A program made the translations under genes and the position numbers. A stretch of DNA of 49,350 nucleotides, taken from Lautropia sp. (lineage in GTDB: Bacteria > Pseudomonadota > Gammaproteobacteria > Burkholderiales > Burkholderiaceae_E). Shown here piece after piece: positions 35,635 through 44,260 of the stretch. Position 1 is the first letter of the stretch, and every line of letters starts with the position of its first letter. The notes under the pieces were generated by a model. The model saw nothing but the letters and a program-made list of their open reading frames with translations, did no database searches and had not been told where the DNA came from. The stretch spans positions 1 through 49,350 of the forward strand of contig JAUNKF010000025.1 in the NCBI GenBank assembly GCA_030532895.1, written 5' to 3'.

Positions 35635-36099
35635 ATGATCACCCTCAAACCAAACACCTTGACGCCAAACACCTTTGCCATGATGGACAAGCTCACCGCC
35701 CCTGGCCATGCAGCCCCCAGCTCAGCTTCGCCCCAGTCGGATGCCGATGTCGTGGGTTGCCAGCATGGGCACGAGGCCGATCCCCGCTTGCACGCCCCGG
35801 CCTACACCGAGCAGCAGCTCCGGCTCGCTGCCCAGATGTGCCAGGCGATGGGTGATCCGGCGCGCTTGCGCATCCTGCTGTGGCTGGCACAGCGTGAGGT
35901 TTGCGTCTCGGAGCTGGTGCAGCTTGAAAACGCGAAGCTGAGCAGCGTCTCGGCCAAGCTTCAGCAACTGCACACGGCACGGCTCGTGACCCGGCGTCGT
36001 CAAGCCAAACACATTTTTTATTCGCTGGCCGATGATCATATCCGCAACTTGTTGATGAACGTCCTCAACCACGCGTGCGAACCCGATTCATCTCACTGA
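35635..36099 (+). CDS. ArsR/SmtB-family metal-responsive repressor, probable zinc sensor
   Basis: About 154 residues. The winged helix occupies roughly 60-130 (LRLAAQMCQAMGDPARLRILLWL; VCVSELVQLENAKLSSVSAKLQQLHTARLVTRRR). Helix alpha-5 carries D133-x-H135-x10-H146-x2-E149, exactly the SmtB-type alpha-5 zinc site. An N-terminal CQHGHEADPRLH segment (42-53) may add a second site. The start is uncertain: ATG at 35635 follows GGAATG, while TATGAT overlapping it suggests that translation may begin at 35680. The His-rich protein gene lies 79 bases downstream on the same strand and is the likely co-regulated target. Confidence 0.87.
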   Translation: MITLKPNTLTPNTFAMMDKLTAPGHAAPSSASPQSDADVVGCQHGHEADPRLHAPAYTEQQLRLAAQMCQAMGDPARLRILLWLAQREVCVSELVQLENAKLSSVSAKLQQLHTARLVTRRRQAKHIFYSLADDHIRNLLMNVLNHACEPDSSH

Positions 36100-36178
36100 A
36101 ACCGAGCCGGCTCACAGGACGTCCTCCTTGGAAGCGCCCTCACGCCGGCCCATCACCCACCCCCAAGGGAGGTATCTC

Positions 36179-36541
36179 ATGAGCACCACCTGCAACCAAC
36201 CACATCACGCCAACCACAACCATCAGCATGGCCCTGGCTGCGGCCACACCGCGATCCGCCACGACGGCCATGTCGACTATCTGCATGATGGCCATCTGCA
36301 CCACCCGCACGGCGACCATGTGGATGAGCACGTCATCGCCGTCTCGGACACCAACCCCGATCGTTGCACGCCCGAGCATCGTTGCAGCGGCCATGAACCG
36401 GGTCATGTCCACGGGCCAGGTTGCGGTCACGAAGCCGTGCCGCACGGCGATCACATCTGCTATCTGGTCGATGGGCACCTGCATCACCCGCATGGTGACC
36501 ATTGCGATGACCACGGCCCGATCGAGGTCGTGAAGGGCTGA
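36179..36541 (+). CDS. Histidine-rich metal-binding protein with two 35-residue repeats
   Basis: 120 residues, of which 28 are His and 7 Cys. Two copies of a 35-residue unit, HGPGCGH...H...YLxDGHLHHPHGDHxDxH, occupy 17-51 and 78-112; the linker holds two more Cys. No signal peptide or membrane segment is evident, so it is probably cytosolic. The composition and the upstream SmtB-like gene point to zinc (or similar metal) storage or chaperoning. GGGAGG lies 7 bases before the ATG at 36179. It ends 5 bases from the convergent ABC ATPase stop. Confidence 0.8.
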   Translation: MSTTCNQPHHANHNHQHGPGCGHTAIRHDGHVDYLHDGHLHHPHGDHVDEHVIAVSDTNPDRCTPEHRCSGHEPGHVHGPGCGHEAVPHGDHICYLVDGHLHHPHGDHCDDHGPIEVVKG

Positions 36542-36546
36542 TCGTC

Positions 36547-37467
36547 TCAGATCGCCTCGCCCGGCCCGCCGACGACCACGCCGTCGAGGGCCGGTGCCAC
36601 CACCGGCGGCACGGCGGGCGCGCGTCCCATCGACAACTGTGCTGCGCGTGACACCAGAAAATCCACGAGGTGATTCCGCAGCCGGTAAAAACCGGGCACC
36701 TTGTGAAGCTCGCTGCGCGCACGGTTTGCGGGCAGCGTGTTCTCGACGATTTCGGCCACCCGCGCGCGCGGGCCATTGCTCATCAGCAAGATCCGGTCGG
36801 CCAGCAGGATGGCCTCATCCACATCGTGGGTGATCATGAACACCGTTTGACCGGTTTCGCGACAGATGCGTCGCAGCTCGTCCTGGATGTTGCCCCGCGT
36901 GAGCGCATCCAGCGCGCCGAAAGGCTCGTCGAGCAACAGCATGCCTGGCTCGATGGCAAAGGCACGCGCGATGCCCACACGCTGTTTCATGCCACCGGAC
37001 AAGGCAGCCGGCTTCTTGTCGATGGCAGCCGACAGCCCCACCAGGTCCACATAGCGGCGCACCTGTGCATCGACCTGCTCGCGTGACCACGCCGGCCATT
37101 TGCTGCGCACGGCAAAGGCGATGTTCTCCCGCACCGACAACCACGGCAGCAGCGCATGGCCCTGAAAGACGACACCCCGCGCCAGCCCCGGCCCCGTCAC
37201 GGCCTGCCCATCCATGCTGACCTGTCCCTGGCTGGCAGCTTCCAGTCCGGCCAGCACGTTCAGGATCGTCGTCTTGCCGCAGCCCGAGTGGCCGATCACG
37301 CAGACGAACTCACCCTGCCGGATACTGAAATTCACATCCTCGAAAACCGGCAATGTCGCCCCTGGGTAGGTCTTCGACAAGGCGTTGACCTGAAGGAATG
37401 CCGCCTCTGTCCGGCGAGCCTCGAGCGTGCTGAATGCCTCCGCCATGTTGAGCACCTCATTCGACAT
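36547..37467 (-). CDS. ABC importer ATPase, nitrate/sulfonate (NrtD/SsuB/TauB) class
   Basis: 306 residues. Walker A GHSGCGKTT (59-67), FQGHALLPWLSVREN Q-loop, signature LSGGMKQR, Walker [13 protein letters not shown] and ITHDVDEA are all intact. MITHDVDEAILLADRILLMSNGPRARV is typical of the nitrate branch (NrtC/NrtD). The C-terminal 60 residues are poorly conserved. It overlaps the permease end by 11 bases and is the last gene of a six-gene leftward operon. Confidence 0.87.
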   Translation of the reverse strand: MSNEVLNMAEAFSTLEARRTEAAFLQVNALSKTYPGATLPVFEDVNFSIRQGEFVCVIGHSGCGKTTILNVLAGLEAASQGQVSMDGQAVTGPGLARGVVFQGHALLPWLSVRENIAFAVRSKWPAWSREQVDAQVRRYVDLVGLSAAIDKKPAALSGGMKQRVGIARAFAIEPGMLLLDEPFGALDALTRGNIQDELRRICRETGQTVFMITHDVDEAILLADRILLMSNGPRARVAEIVENTLPANRARSELHKVPGFYRLRNHLVDFLVSRAAQLSMGRAPAVPPVVAPALDGVVVGGPGEAI

Positions 37468-38380
37468 AGGTCACCGCCTTCTGCGCGCGTGCAAACAGGG
37501 TATCGAGCGCCATGCCCACCACGCCGATCACGACGATGGCAAAAATCACGTTGGCCAGCGCAAAATTGTTCCATTCGTTCCAGACGAAATAACCGATGCC
37601 CGTGCCCCCCACCAGCATCTCGGCTGCCACGATCACGAGCCAGGCAATCCCCATGCTGATGCGCATGCCCGTGAGGATGGTGGGCGCGGCCGCCGGCAAG
37701 ATCACATGAACGATCCGCCGCCACACCCCCACCTCCAGCGTGCGGGCCACGTTCAGCCACTCCCGACGCACATGCGCCACCCCGAAAGCCGTGTTGACCA
37801 ACATCGGCCAGATCGAGCAGATGAAGATCACGAAAATGGCTGAGGCCGAAGCGTCCTTGATCGTGAAGAGCGCAATGGGCATCCAGGCAAGCGGGGAAAT
37901 CGGCTTCAGCACCTGAATGAAGGGATTGATGGCGCGACTGGCGAGCGGACTCATGCCGATCAGAAAGCCCAGTGGCAATGCCACCAGCACGGCCAACCCG
38001 AAGCCGGCGCCCACCCGCCACAGCGACGCCCCCAGCTGCCAGGCAATGCCCTGATCATTCGGCCCGTTGTCCCGAAACGGGTCACGAAGCTGCCGCACGA
38101 AGGCGGCCGCCGTCTCGGCCGGCGTCGGAAAACCACCAGCCGCTCGTACCGGCAAGCTGCCTTCGAGTCCATCTCCGGCCTCGATGATCATCGCCAATTG
38201 CGCCGGGTCTTCGGGCAGCTTGCCCATCAGCTGCGCGTACTCGATCTGCTGCGGTGTCATGTCGGCCACCCGCTGCACCTGCGGACGCGTCAACCACCCC
38301 CACACACTGATGAACAAGGCAAACACCAGCAACGACAAGAGCGGTGCCTTCCACGAATCCCGGATCGTCGACCCACTCAT
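37457..38380 (-). CDS. ABC importer permease, NrtB-like
   Basis: A 307-residue inner-membrane protein. An N-terminal helix (LLSLLVFALFISVWGWL) is followed by a periplasmic loop of about 90 residues, then the BPD_transp_1 core: GLAVLVALPLGFLIGMSP, FIQVLKPISPLAWMPIALF, FVIFICSIWPMLVNTAFGV and the coupling loop WLNVARTLEVGVWRRIVHVILPAA. GGTGIGYFVWNEWNNF is a nitrate-permease landmark. It overlaps the binding-protein gene in an ATGA junction. Confidence 0.88.
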   Translation of the reverse strand: MSGSTIRDSWKAPLLSLLVFALFISVWGWLTRPQVQRVADMTPQQIEYAQLMGKLPEDPAQLAMIIEAGDGLEGSLPVRAAGGFPTPAETAAAFVRQLRDPFRDNGPNDQGIAWQLGASLWRVGAGFGLAVLVALPLGFLIGMSPLASRAINPFIQVLKPISPLAWMPIALFTIKDASASAIFVIFICSIWPMLVNTAFGVAHVRREWLNVARTLEVGVWRRIVHVILPAAAPTILTGMRISMGIAWLVIVAAEMLVGGTGIGYFVWNEWNNFALANVIFAIVVIGVVGMALDTLFARAQKAVTYVE

Positions 38381-39789
38381 CGGGCACCTCCACGCCGGCT
38401 GATGCGTTGCAGATAACCGGTCGGATCGCGCGCATCGAAAGGCTCGCCCATCACCTCGAAACGCTCATACGGCGTGGACGGCCAGGGTTGGCCCAATGCC
38501 TTCATCGCCCGCTCGGCATCCGTCATCAGGAACACCTGCCGGGCCAGCGCTGCATAATCGACCTCAGCTTTCACATAGCCCCAGCGCTTCAATTGCGTCA
38601 GCATCCAGATCGCCATGCTCTCCCACGGGATCGGATTGAACTCGACCCGCTCGGGCATTTCCACCACATTGCCCAGCCCATCGGCAAAACGCCCCACCAG
38701 CGCCTGGCGCACGACGATTTCCGGCTGGTTCAGATAATGCGGACGTGCCAGCTCACGGGCGATCTCACGACGATGCGTGCCGCCCCGCGAGTAGGCCGAG
38801 CCTTTCAAGGCCGCACGCAGCATGGCGGCAAAGGCATTGGGGTGCCGGGTGATGAAACGCTCGGCCACGCTGAACGAACAGCACGGGTGCCCCGGCCAGA
38901 GCTGGCTCATGTGCAGCTGGAAAAAGCCGGCCTCTTCAAAAATGGCCCGCTGATTGAGCGGGTCGGCACCGACGAAGCCATCGATATTGCCGGCGCGCAG
39001 GTTCGAGACGAACTCGGTCGGCACCACCACCCGGATCTGCACATCCCGATCCGGATCCAACCCGGCGTTGGCGAGGTAATAGCGCAGCATCAGGTTCTGC
39101 ACCGAGTATTCGAGCGGAATGGCAAAAGTCATGCCCCGCCAGTTGCGGGGATCTCGATTGTGACGGTGCTTGAGTGCCATCACGAGCGCGATGCCATTGA
39201 CGTTTTCGATCATGGCCACACGCAACGGCGTGGGCGGCGACCCCAGCCCCATCGAAGCCGCCAGCGGCATCGTGGCCAGCATCAAGCCGCCGTCCAGCTC
39301 ACCACTGATGAGCCTGTCGCGTACCAATCCGAAGGCTGCATTCTTCAGGAGCCGAACGTTCAGCCCTTCTTCCTGATAATGGCCATTGACCTCGGCCATG
39401 ATCAGCGGCGTGGCGCAGGTGATCGGCAAAAAACCGATGTTCAGATCCCGCCGTTCCGGCTCGGCCCGCTCATGAACCATCGCCTGCAACGAGGCCACCG
39501 GCACGACGCTGGCAATGGCGGCCATCGCCGTGGGGGCGCCCACCGCTCGCAGAAAACGCCGACGCAAACCGTCGTGCGGAAACAGCGCCTTCACAAGCGA
39601 TGCCTCGACGAGCGCGCCCGCCCGGGTTTCAGCACCGGCTTGCAAACGGGCATCCGAGCCCATATCCCAGCCCATGTCACAGGGGGGCCGCTCCGCGCTC
39701 ACCCCCCAAGCGTGCTGCCCGCATCGGCAAGAGAATCGCAACGGACGGTCAGCATCATAGGGCGAAAAATCAACGGTTTCATCTGCCAT
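38377..39789 (-). CDS. NrtA/CmpA-like substrate-binding protein with CxCG leader and internal Tat motif
   Basis: About 470 residues. Unusually, the export signal is not at the start. The first 70 residues carry CRCG (C21, C23) and C37. The twin-arginine motif LRRRFLRAVG (75-84) then precedes a hydrophobic stretch ending SLQA near 103. The mature part is the NrtA/CmpA fold: NIGFLPITCATPLIMAE, ATMPLAASMGLG, FAIPLEYSVQNLMLRYYLANAGLDPD, NIDGFVGADPLNQRA and WPGHPCCSFSVAERF. Ligand identity (nitrate, bicarbonate, sulfonate or other) cannot be read. Start ATG at 39789 has GGGA 7-8 bases upstream; 39795 is possible. Confidence 0.85.
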   Translation of the reverse strand: MADETVDFSPYDADRPLRFSCRCGQHAWGVSAERPPCDMGWDMGSDARLQAGAETRAGALVEASLVKALFPHDGLRRRFLRAVGAPTAMAAIASVVPVASLQAMVHERAEPERRDLNIGFLPITCATPLIMAEVNGHYQEEGLNVRLLKNAAFGLVRDRLISGELDGGLMLATMPLAASMGLGSPPTPLRVAMIENVNGIALVMALKHRHNRDPRNWRGMTFAIPLEYSVQNLMLRYYLANAGLDPDRDVQIRVVVPTEFVSNLRAGNIDGFVGADPLNQRAIFEEAGFFQLHMSQLWPGHPCCSFSVAERFITRHPNAFAAMLRAALKGSAYSRGGTHRREIARELARPHYLNQPEIVVRQALVGRFADGLGNVVEMPERVEFNPIPWESMAIWMLTQLKRWGYVKAEVDYAALARQVFLMTDAERAMKALGQPWPSTPYERFEVMGEPFDARDPTGYLQRISRRGGAR

Positions 39790-39802
39790 CGGCATATCCC
39801 GA

Positions 39803-41197
39803 CTAGAGATTGAAAGCATAGGACGATGTCTTGACCCGCACGATGCCGGCATCCATCTGATAAGGCGCAAAATCACCCGACACGATCTTGTCCGCGATCA
39901 ATGCGGCCTGACGAGCGATCGGTGCAATGAAACGACTTGGCTTGCCCCCAACGCTGATGCAATCGCCCAGCGCATGCACCTCGGGTCTGTCCGTCGAGAG
40001 ATCCTGCGGATCGACCACGATCCCATCCTGCCAGGCAAGGCCCAAGCGCTCGGCCAGCCGTGACGGTGGTGTCACGCCCAGGGCAGAAATCACCTCCCGC
40101 ACGCGATAGGATCGACCGTCCACCAGATGAACCCGATACAGCCCCCCCTCGGTGCGCTCGATGCCAGTTGGCTGGGCATCCCCCACGAAACGGATCGGCA
40201 AGGCGCGCCAGGCAGCCAGCAAGGCATCGGCATCCGCGCGCGCAGCCTGAGGCACCGGTTGGTCGCCGCGTTCGACGAGCAGCACCGAATAGTCCCCCAA
40301 TGCAAGGTCGTTAGCCAGCTCACTACCAACCAACCCGGCCCCGATGATCATCACATCGGCATCAGCCTCGATGTCGATTCGGCAACGCTGTGTCAATGCT
40401 TCACGGAAACGCCGGTAGCTGGACAGATCGTCGATCCGCCAGCACCACGCCGGCGGCAAGGCCGGATGCAGCCGCGAGCGCGCCCCGTGCGCCAGCACCA
40501 GATGACGGTAGCGAAAGGTGCCACGCGTCGTGCGCACACGCCTGGCCTGCGGCACGGCGTCGAAAGCATGCGTGTCAGCCAGCAGCCGAATCCCCAGACG
40601 CCGGGCAGCAGCCACACCCGTTTCACGGATCAGCGCCTCGGGCGTCAGCTGACGACTGAATGCCACCGACAGCATCGGCTTGTCATAAACATCGGCGGCA
40701 TCGGCCGAAACCAATGTGATCGGCAAGCCAGCATCCCGCTCACGCAGCGCACGCACCATCTGCCAGCCGGCATGCCCCGCGCCGATGATGACGACCCCGT
40801 CATCGCCGCCGGCCGGGCGCCCGCCATTGACCCCGGCATGGCGCGCCCCCTCACGACGCCCCGCACCCAAGACGGCCAACGGCTGAGCAGGCACGGCAGG
40901 CACGGCATTTTGCGAGCACTCGCCCTCAGCACCAAACGGCTGCCCCACGGTTTCCAGCAGCTCGAAATCGGCTTTGGAGACGCCACACAGCGGGCAAATC
41001 CAATCCTCGGGAATGTCCTCGAAACGGGTACCCGGCGGCAACCCGCCATCCGGATCCCCTTCTGCCTCGTCATAAATCAGGCCACAGGCCCGACATAGGT
41101 ATTTGCGCCAGGGCAACTCACCCGGCTCAAGCGCAGGGACAGGCAGCAACGGATCACCCGGTTTCATGGCAGGCCCCTTCGTGGCGTCAATTGTCAT
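39803..41197 (-). CDS. Rubredoxin - FAD/NAD(P) oxidoreductase fusion
   Basis: 464 residues. Residues 30-80 are a rubredoxin with the iron site C35-x2-C38 and C68-x2-C71 ([30 protein letters not shown]). After a Gly/Ala/Arg-rich linker comes a two-dinucleotide-domain reductase: [17 protein letters not shown], then [18 protein letters not shown] and [12 protein letters not shown]. This is the plan of rubredoxin:NAD reductases, with donor and acceptor on one chain, suited to passing NAD(P)H electrons to an oxygenase or peroxidase. It overlaps the acyl-CoA dehydrogenase-like gene in an ATGA junction. Confidence 0.9.
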   Translation of the reverse strand: MTIDATKGPAMKPGDPLLPVPALEPGELPWRKYLCRACGLIYDEAEGDPDGGLPPGTRFEDIPEDWICPLCGVSKADFELLETVGQPFGAEGECSQNAVPAVPAQPLAVLGAGRREGARHAGVNGGRPAGGDDGVVIIGAGHAGWQMVRALRERDAGLPITLVSADAADVYDKPMLSVAFSRQLTPEALIRETGVAAARRLGIRLLADTHAFDAVPQARRVRTTRGTFRYRHLVLAHGARSRLHPALPPAWCWRIDDLSSYRRFREALTQRCRIDIEADADVMIIGAGLVGSELANDLALGDYSVLLVERGDQPVPQAARADADALLAAWRALPIRFVGDAQPTGIERTEGGLYRVHLVDGRSYRVREVISALGVTPPSRLAERLGLAWQDGIVVDPQDLSTDRPEVHALGDCISVGGKPSRFIAPIARQAALIADKIVSGDFAPYQMDAGIVRVKTSSYAFNL

Positions 41198-42405
41198 GAC
41201 GGCATCCTGCTGGCACTCAAACGTGCAATTTCCTTGCGAATATGTTTCAGCGCGGGTGACACGATCGCCACGAAATGCGATTCACGCACGCGGCGCTGCA
41301 CCGCTGACCGCATCAGATAACCACGGGCGCCCTGGTGCATCAGCGCCGACTGTGCCGCACGCAAGGCCAGCTCGGCCGCATGGGCACGCACGTCGAGCAC
41401 ATCGAGGAAGAAAGCATCACTGCATTCATAAGGCGTGCGGGCCAATGCGAGGGTTCGGGCTTTCAGCGCATCCAGCTCCTGTTGAAGGTCGGCCGGCCTG
41501 TCTTCCAGAAAAGCGTTCACATGCCCGAGCTGAGACTCCACAGCCCACATCGAATCGATGGCGCCCTGCGTCACGCCCCAACCCATGCCACACTGCAGCA
41601 GCACGAAAGCGCTGCGGATGCCGGCAATGAAAGGTCGCGCCGGACAAGCCACCACTTGCGACGGCTTCACCCGGTAGCGATCAAAGCGTAACCCCCAGGT
41701 GCCGGTGCCTTCCATCCCGGAGAAGCTCGGGCAAGGGCGCATCTCGATGCCCTCGTCGGCACAGCTGGCCACGAACATCATCTCGACCATGCCCTCGGGC
41801 GTCTGCACACCGGCCATGGCGCAGAACACATGATCCTGCCCCAAGTTGCTGACCCACGGCAGCGTGCCCTCGACGATGACATCCTCCCCATCCTGCGAGG
41901 CACGCAGCGCCAGCGGCTCGATACCGGCCAGGTATTTCATCGGGTTGCTCAGCCCGGTACCTCCCAGCTGATCGCCCGTGGCCAGACGGGCCAGCAAGCC
42001 ATCGTCCAGGGCCGTGTTGGCCGAACGCGCCAGATACATCGAGCAAGCCAGCTGGCACCACATCATGAAGCCCGTGGAAGCACACACCCGCGACACCTCG
42101 GCAATGGCGTTGATCGCCGATGCATAATCAGGCTGCCCATCCGCACCACCAAGCTGCGCACGGAAAGCGCCCGCCGCCCCCAGCTCACGCAGGATGGCTT
42201 CCGGGTAGACCCCTTCCCGGTCGATGGCTTCGGCCTGTGCGGCCAGCGGGCCATCGGCAATGCGACGCACGGCATCGAGCATGGCCCCGGCCTCAGGCCA
42301 GGAGGGCACCGCGCGCCCGTTGCCAGACACACCGCGCGAGCCAAGCCCGGCCGACGCCGGCAGGACAGCGTCTGCCGGCACACTTTCTTCCCATACGAAG
42401 GACAT
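41194..42405 (-). CDS. Acyl-CoA dehydrogenase-fold flavoprotein
   Basis: About 403 residues. N-terminal helices ([31 protein letters not shown]), a middle beta domain ([30 protein letters not shown]) and C-terminal helices ([42 protein letters not shown]) follow the acyl-CoA dehydrogenase fold. Members of this fold in transporter operons are often FMNH2-dependent monooxygenases of sulfur or nitrogen compounds (SfnB/DszC-like). Substrate not identifiable. Start ATG at 42405 has GAGG 6 bases upstream. Confidence 0.82.
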   Translation of the reverse strand: MSFVWEESVPADAVLPASAGLGSRGVSGNGRAVPSWPEAGAMLDAVRRIADGPLAAQAEAIDREGVYPEAILRELGAAGAFRAQLGGADGQPDYASAINAIAEVSRVCASTGFMMWCQLACSMYLARSANTALDDGLLARLATGDQLGGTGLSNPMKYLAGIEPLALRASQDGEDVIVEGTLPWVSNLGQDHVFCAMAGVQTPEGMVEMMFVASCADEGIEMRPCPSFSGMEGTGTWGLRFDRYRVKPSQVVACPARPFIAGIRSAFVLLQCGMGWGVTQGAIDSMWAVESQLGHVNAFLEDRPADLQQELDALKARTLALARTPYECSDAFFLDVLDVRAHAAELALRAAQSALMHQGARGYLMRSAVQRRVRESHFVAIVSPALKHIRKEIARLSASRMPS

Positions 42406-42432
42406 CACGAACCTCGCCAGCCTCTGAATCGC

Positions 42433-42996
42433 TCAGGCCAACTCGACCGTCATCGGCACCGGATTGCGAATCGTGTTACCAACCGGCGAATAGAAATTGG
42501 CGTGCTGAACGATGTCATCCAGTTCTTCCCGGCTGGCATCGCCTTCGACCACCACACGGACACGAACCGCCTGAAAGCCCATGTCGGCCGGCGCCTTCTC
42601 GGCGCCCCCTGCGCCCCAGGCGGCCGGGTTGCCGATATCCCCTTCCAGGAACAGCTCCAGCTTGCTGAGCTTCACTTCGCGCAGCGTGGCCACGGCCGTG
42701 ATGCCCACGGCCAGGCAGGCGCCCAGCGCGGAGAGCACCACCTCACCCGGTGCCGGCGCCGTATCCTCGCCAAAGAGATGCAGCGGCTCATCCACCACCA
42801 CCGGCTCGTGCTTGCCGACATAGCTGAGTGAGCGGTACTGCCCATCCATCACGGTGTGCACCTTGTTCGTGCCGCGCGCGCCAGGGTTGTTGCGTCCTTT
42901 TTCTGCAAAGGCCAACAAACCATCCCGGTCGATCGGGCGCAGATAAGTTTTGACGGTACCGGTGTTGGCAGAATCAAGCGTGTCAGTCATGGCCAT
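42433..42996 (-). CDS. OsmC family protein with a single cysteine
   Basis: 187 residues. The OsmC/Ohr fold is evident in VVVDEPLHLFGEDTAPAPGEVVLSALGACLAVGI, with the peroxidatic-type Cys C94, and NFYSPVGNTIRNPVPMTV near the C-terminus. The second, resolving Cys of true OsmC/Ohr peroxidases (in a CPxSN-like motif) is Ser (S170). C94 is the only Cys in the chain. It is first in the operon, 27 bases before the acyl-CoA dehydrogenase-fold gene. GGAG lies 4 bases before the ATG at 42996; ATG at 42990 is an alternative. Confidence 0.86.
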   Translation of the reverse strand: MAMTDTLDSANTGTVKTYLRPIDRDGLLAFAEKGRNNPGARGTNKVHTVMDGQYRSLSYVGKHEPVVVDEPLHLFGEDTAPAPGEVVLSALGACLAVGITAVATLREVKLSKLELFLEGDIGNPAAWGAGGAEKAPADMGFQAVRVRVVVEGDASREELDDIVQHANFYSPVGNTIRNPVPMTVELA

Positions 42997-43101
42997 GAAG
43001 CTCCAGGCAAAAAACAATCGGATATATGGCCACCGATTGTGCCTCGCAAAAAGCGTGTTCAGGCCCTTTGCTTAGACGCTTTTCGCATGTAGGTATGAAA
43101 A

Positions 43102-43450
43102 GCGTGTCATGCACGGGTTCGCCCACGCGCTGATGCCAGCGCCCTGCACAGGTACAAGCCGCCGCTCAGACTCACACCCGCCCGATCGGCGAAACCCGGC
43201 CGATAACGCGGTGATGCACTCAGCCCCCACACGTCCCGACCCACGCACGAGCTTGGGTTCCTGCCCTTCGGGCACGGTGCCCGTGTCTGCCGCCCGCCAC
43301 AGGCCGGTGCCCGTTCATCCCGAACAGCCAGACTTTCATCGCAGTTTGCTCCCCCTCACCGAAGACCCGGCACAAGATAGACCAGCGGACACGTCATGGT
43401 CATGGCACACCCGAAGGGTTTTCCCAAGGACGAATCCATGCATGACACGC
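43102..43450. repeat. 349-bp noncoding segment with inverted GTGTCATGC ends (copies D and E)
   Basis: GCGTGTCATGCACGGGTTCG (43102-43121) and, inverted, the matching 20-mer at 43431-43450 agree at 18 of 20 positions. The 309 bases between carry no convincing gene; short open frames there look random. To the left, AAAAGCGT-type words recur three times (43049-43108), including a 9-bp inverted repeat ACGCTTTTC / GAAAAGCGT. No target-site duplication is visible at the ends. The whole gap 43018-43489 separates the OsmC operon from the divergent cupin gene. Confidence 0.65.
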
Positions 43451-43489
43451 GCCCATTCAGCACCAACCGGATGAGGGATGAATCCAGCG

Positions 43490-44086
43490 ATGAGCCTGCT
43501 TGCCGATTGCATGACCCTTCAATTGCCACGGGTACAGGATGCCCGTGGCGATCTGACTTTCATCGAAAGCACCTTCGGCAATCGCAAGGGACATTTGCCC
43601 TTTGAAATCCGACGGGTTTATTACCTGTACAACGTGCCAGGCGGCTCGATGCGCGGTGGCCATGCCCATCTGTCACTGCACCAATACGCAATCGCCATGC
43701 ACGGCAGCTTCGACATGGTGATGGACGATGGGCAGCACCGAAAACGCTTCCATCTGGATAGCGCCCATCAAGCCTTGTACATCCCGCCGATGGTGTGGCA
43801 CGAACTGGAGAATTTTTCAGCAGGCGCGGTCTGCCTGGTGCTGGCTTCCGACATCTACGATGAAGCCGATTATCTGCGGCACTATGGCGATTTTCTGCAT
43901 GCGCTGCGCGAGCGGCAGGCCGAAGCCAGGCTGCCGTCAGCCAACATGGGCGACATGCCCGGACGGGGTCGTGCCCTCGCCACCGAGCGCTTCAAGGTTG
44001 ATCAGCATGACCGCCCGGACACGGGGCAACCCGGACACGGGTTGCGTTCCGACGCCCCTCATCTCGACGAGCGCTTGAACGCCTGA
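43490..44086 (+). CDS. FdtA/QdtA-like cupin (dTDP-keto-sugar isomerase family)
   Basis: About 198 residues. The N-terminal 140 form a WxcM-like cupin: QLPRVQDARGDLTFIES, FEIRRVYYLYNVPGGSMRGGHAHLSLHQ, AMHGSFDMVMDDG and LYIPPMVWHELENFSAGAVCLVLAS, with YDEADYLRHY after it. Relatives isomerise dTDP-4-keto-6-deoxyglucose to 3-keto sugars for lipopolysaccharide or S-layer glycans. Here there is a further tail of about 50 residues rich in Arg/Asp/Gly/His and no sugar-nucleotide genes nearby. ATGs at 43478 and 43490 are both possible; GAGGG touches the first, so the second is preferred. Confidence 0.8.
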   Translation: MSLLADCMTLQLPRVQDARGDLTFIESTFGNRKGHLPFEIRRVYYLYNVPGGSMRGGHAHLSLHQYAIAMHGSFDMVMDDGQHRKRFHLDSAHQALYIPPMVWHELENFSAGAVCLVLASDIYDEADYLRHYGDFLHALRERQAEARLPSANMGDMPGRGRALATERFKVDQHDRPDTGQPGHGLRSDAPHLDERLNA

Positions 44087-44260
44087 TGACGAAATCCTGC
44101 GCAACGCCAGGCCCCTCAAGCGCCTCAGTCCGTTCATGCACTGGGGAGGTGAGACACGTCCAGCAATTCAGACACGCCCAGCACTTCGAGCGCTTCGAGG
44201 ATTTGAGGCAAAACAATTTGTCACCCAACAAACCAGGCCGCTGACCCGCGTGCTGCCTTG

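Noticed and set aside
38344-39813. Open frame of about 490 codons on the plus strand opposite the NrtA-like gene
   Set aside because: The minus-strand protein has clear family motifs; the plus-strand translation is His/Arg-rich shadow sequence.
43109-43474. Possible 121-codon gene inside the repeat-bounded segment
   Set aside because: Pro/Arg/Ser-rich random-looking translation, no ribosome site, and its end runs through the right inverted repeat.
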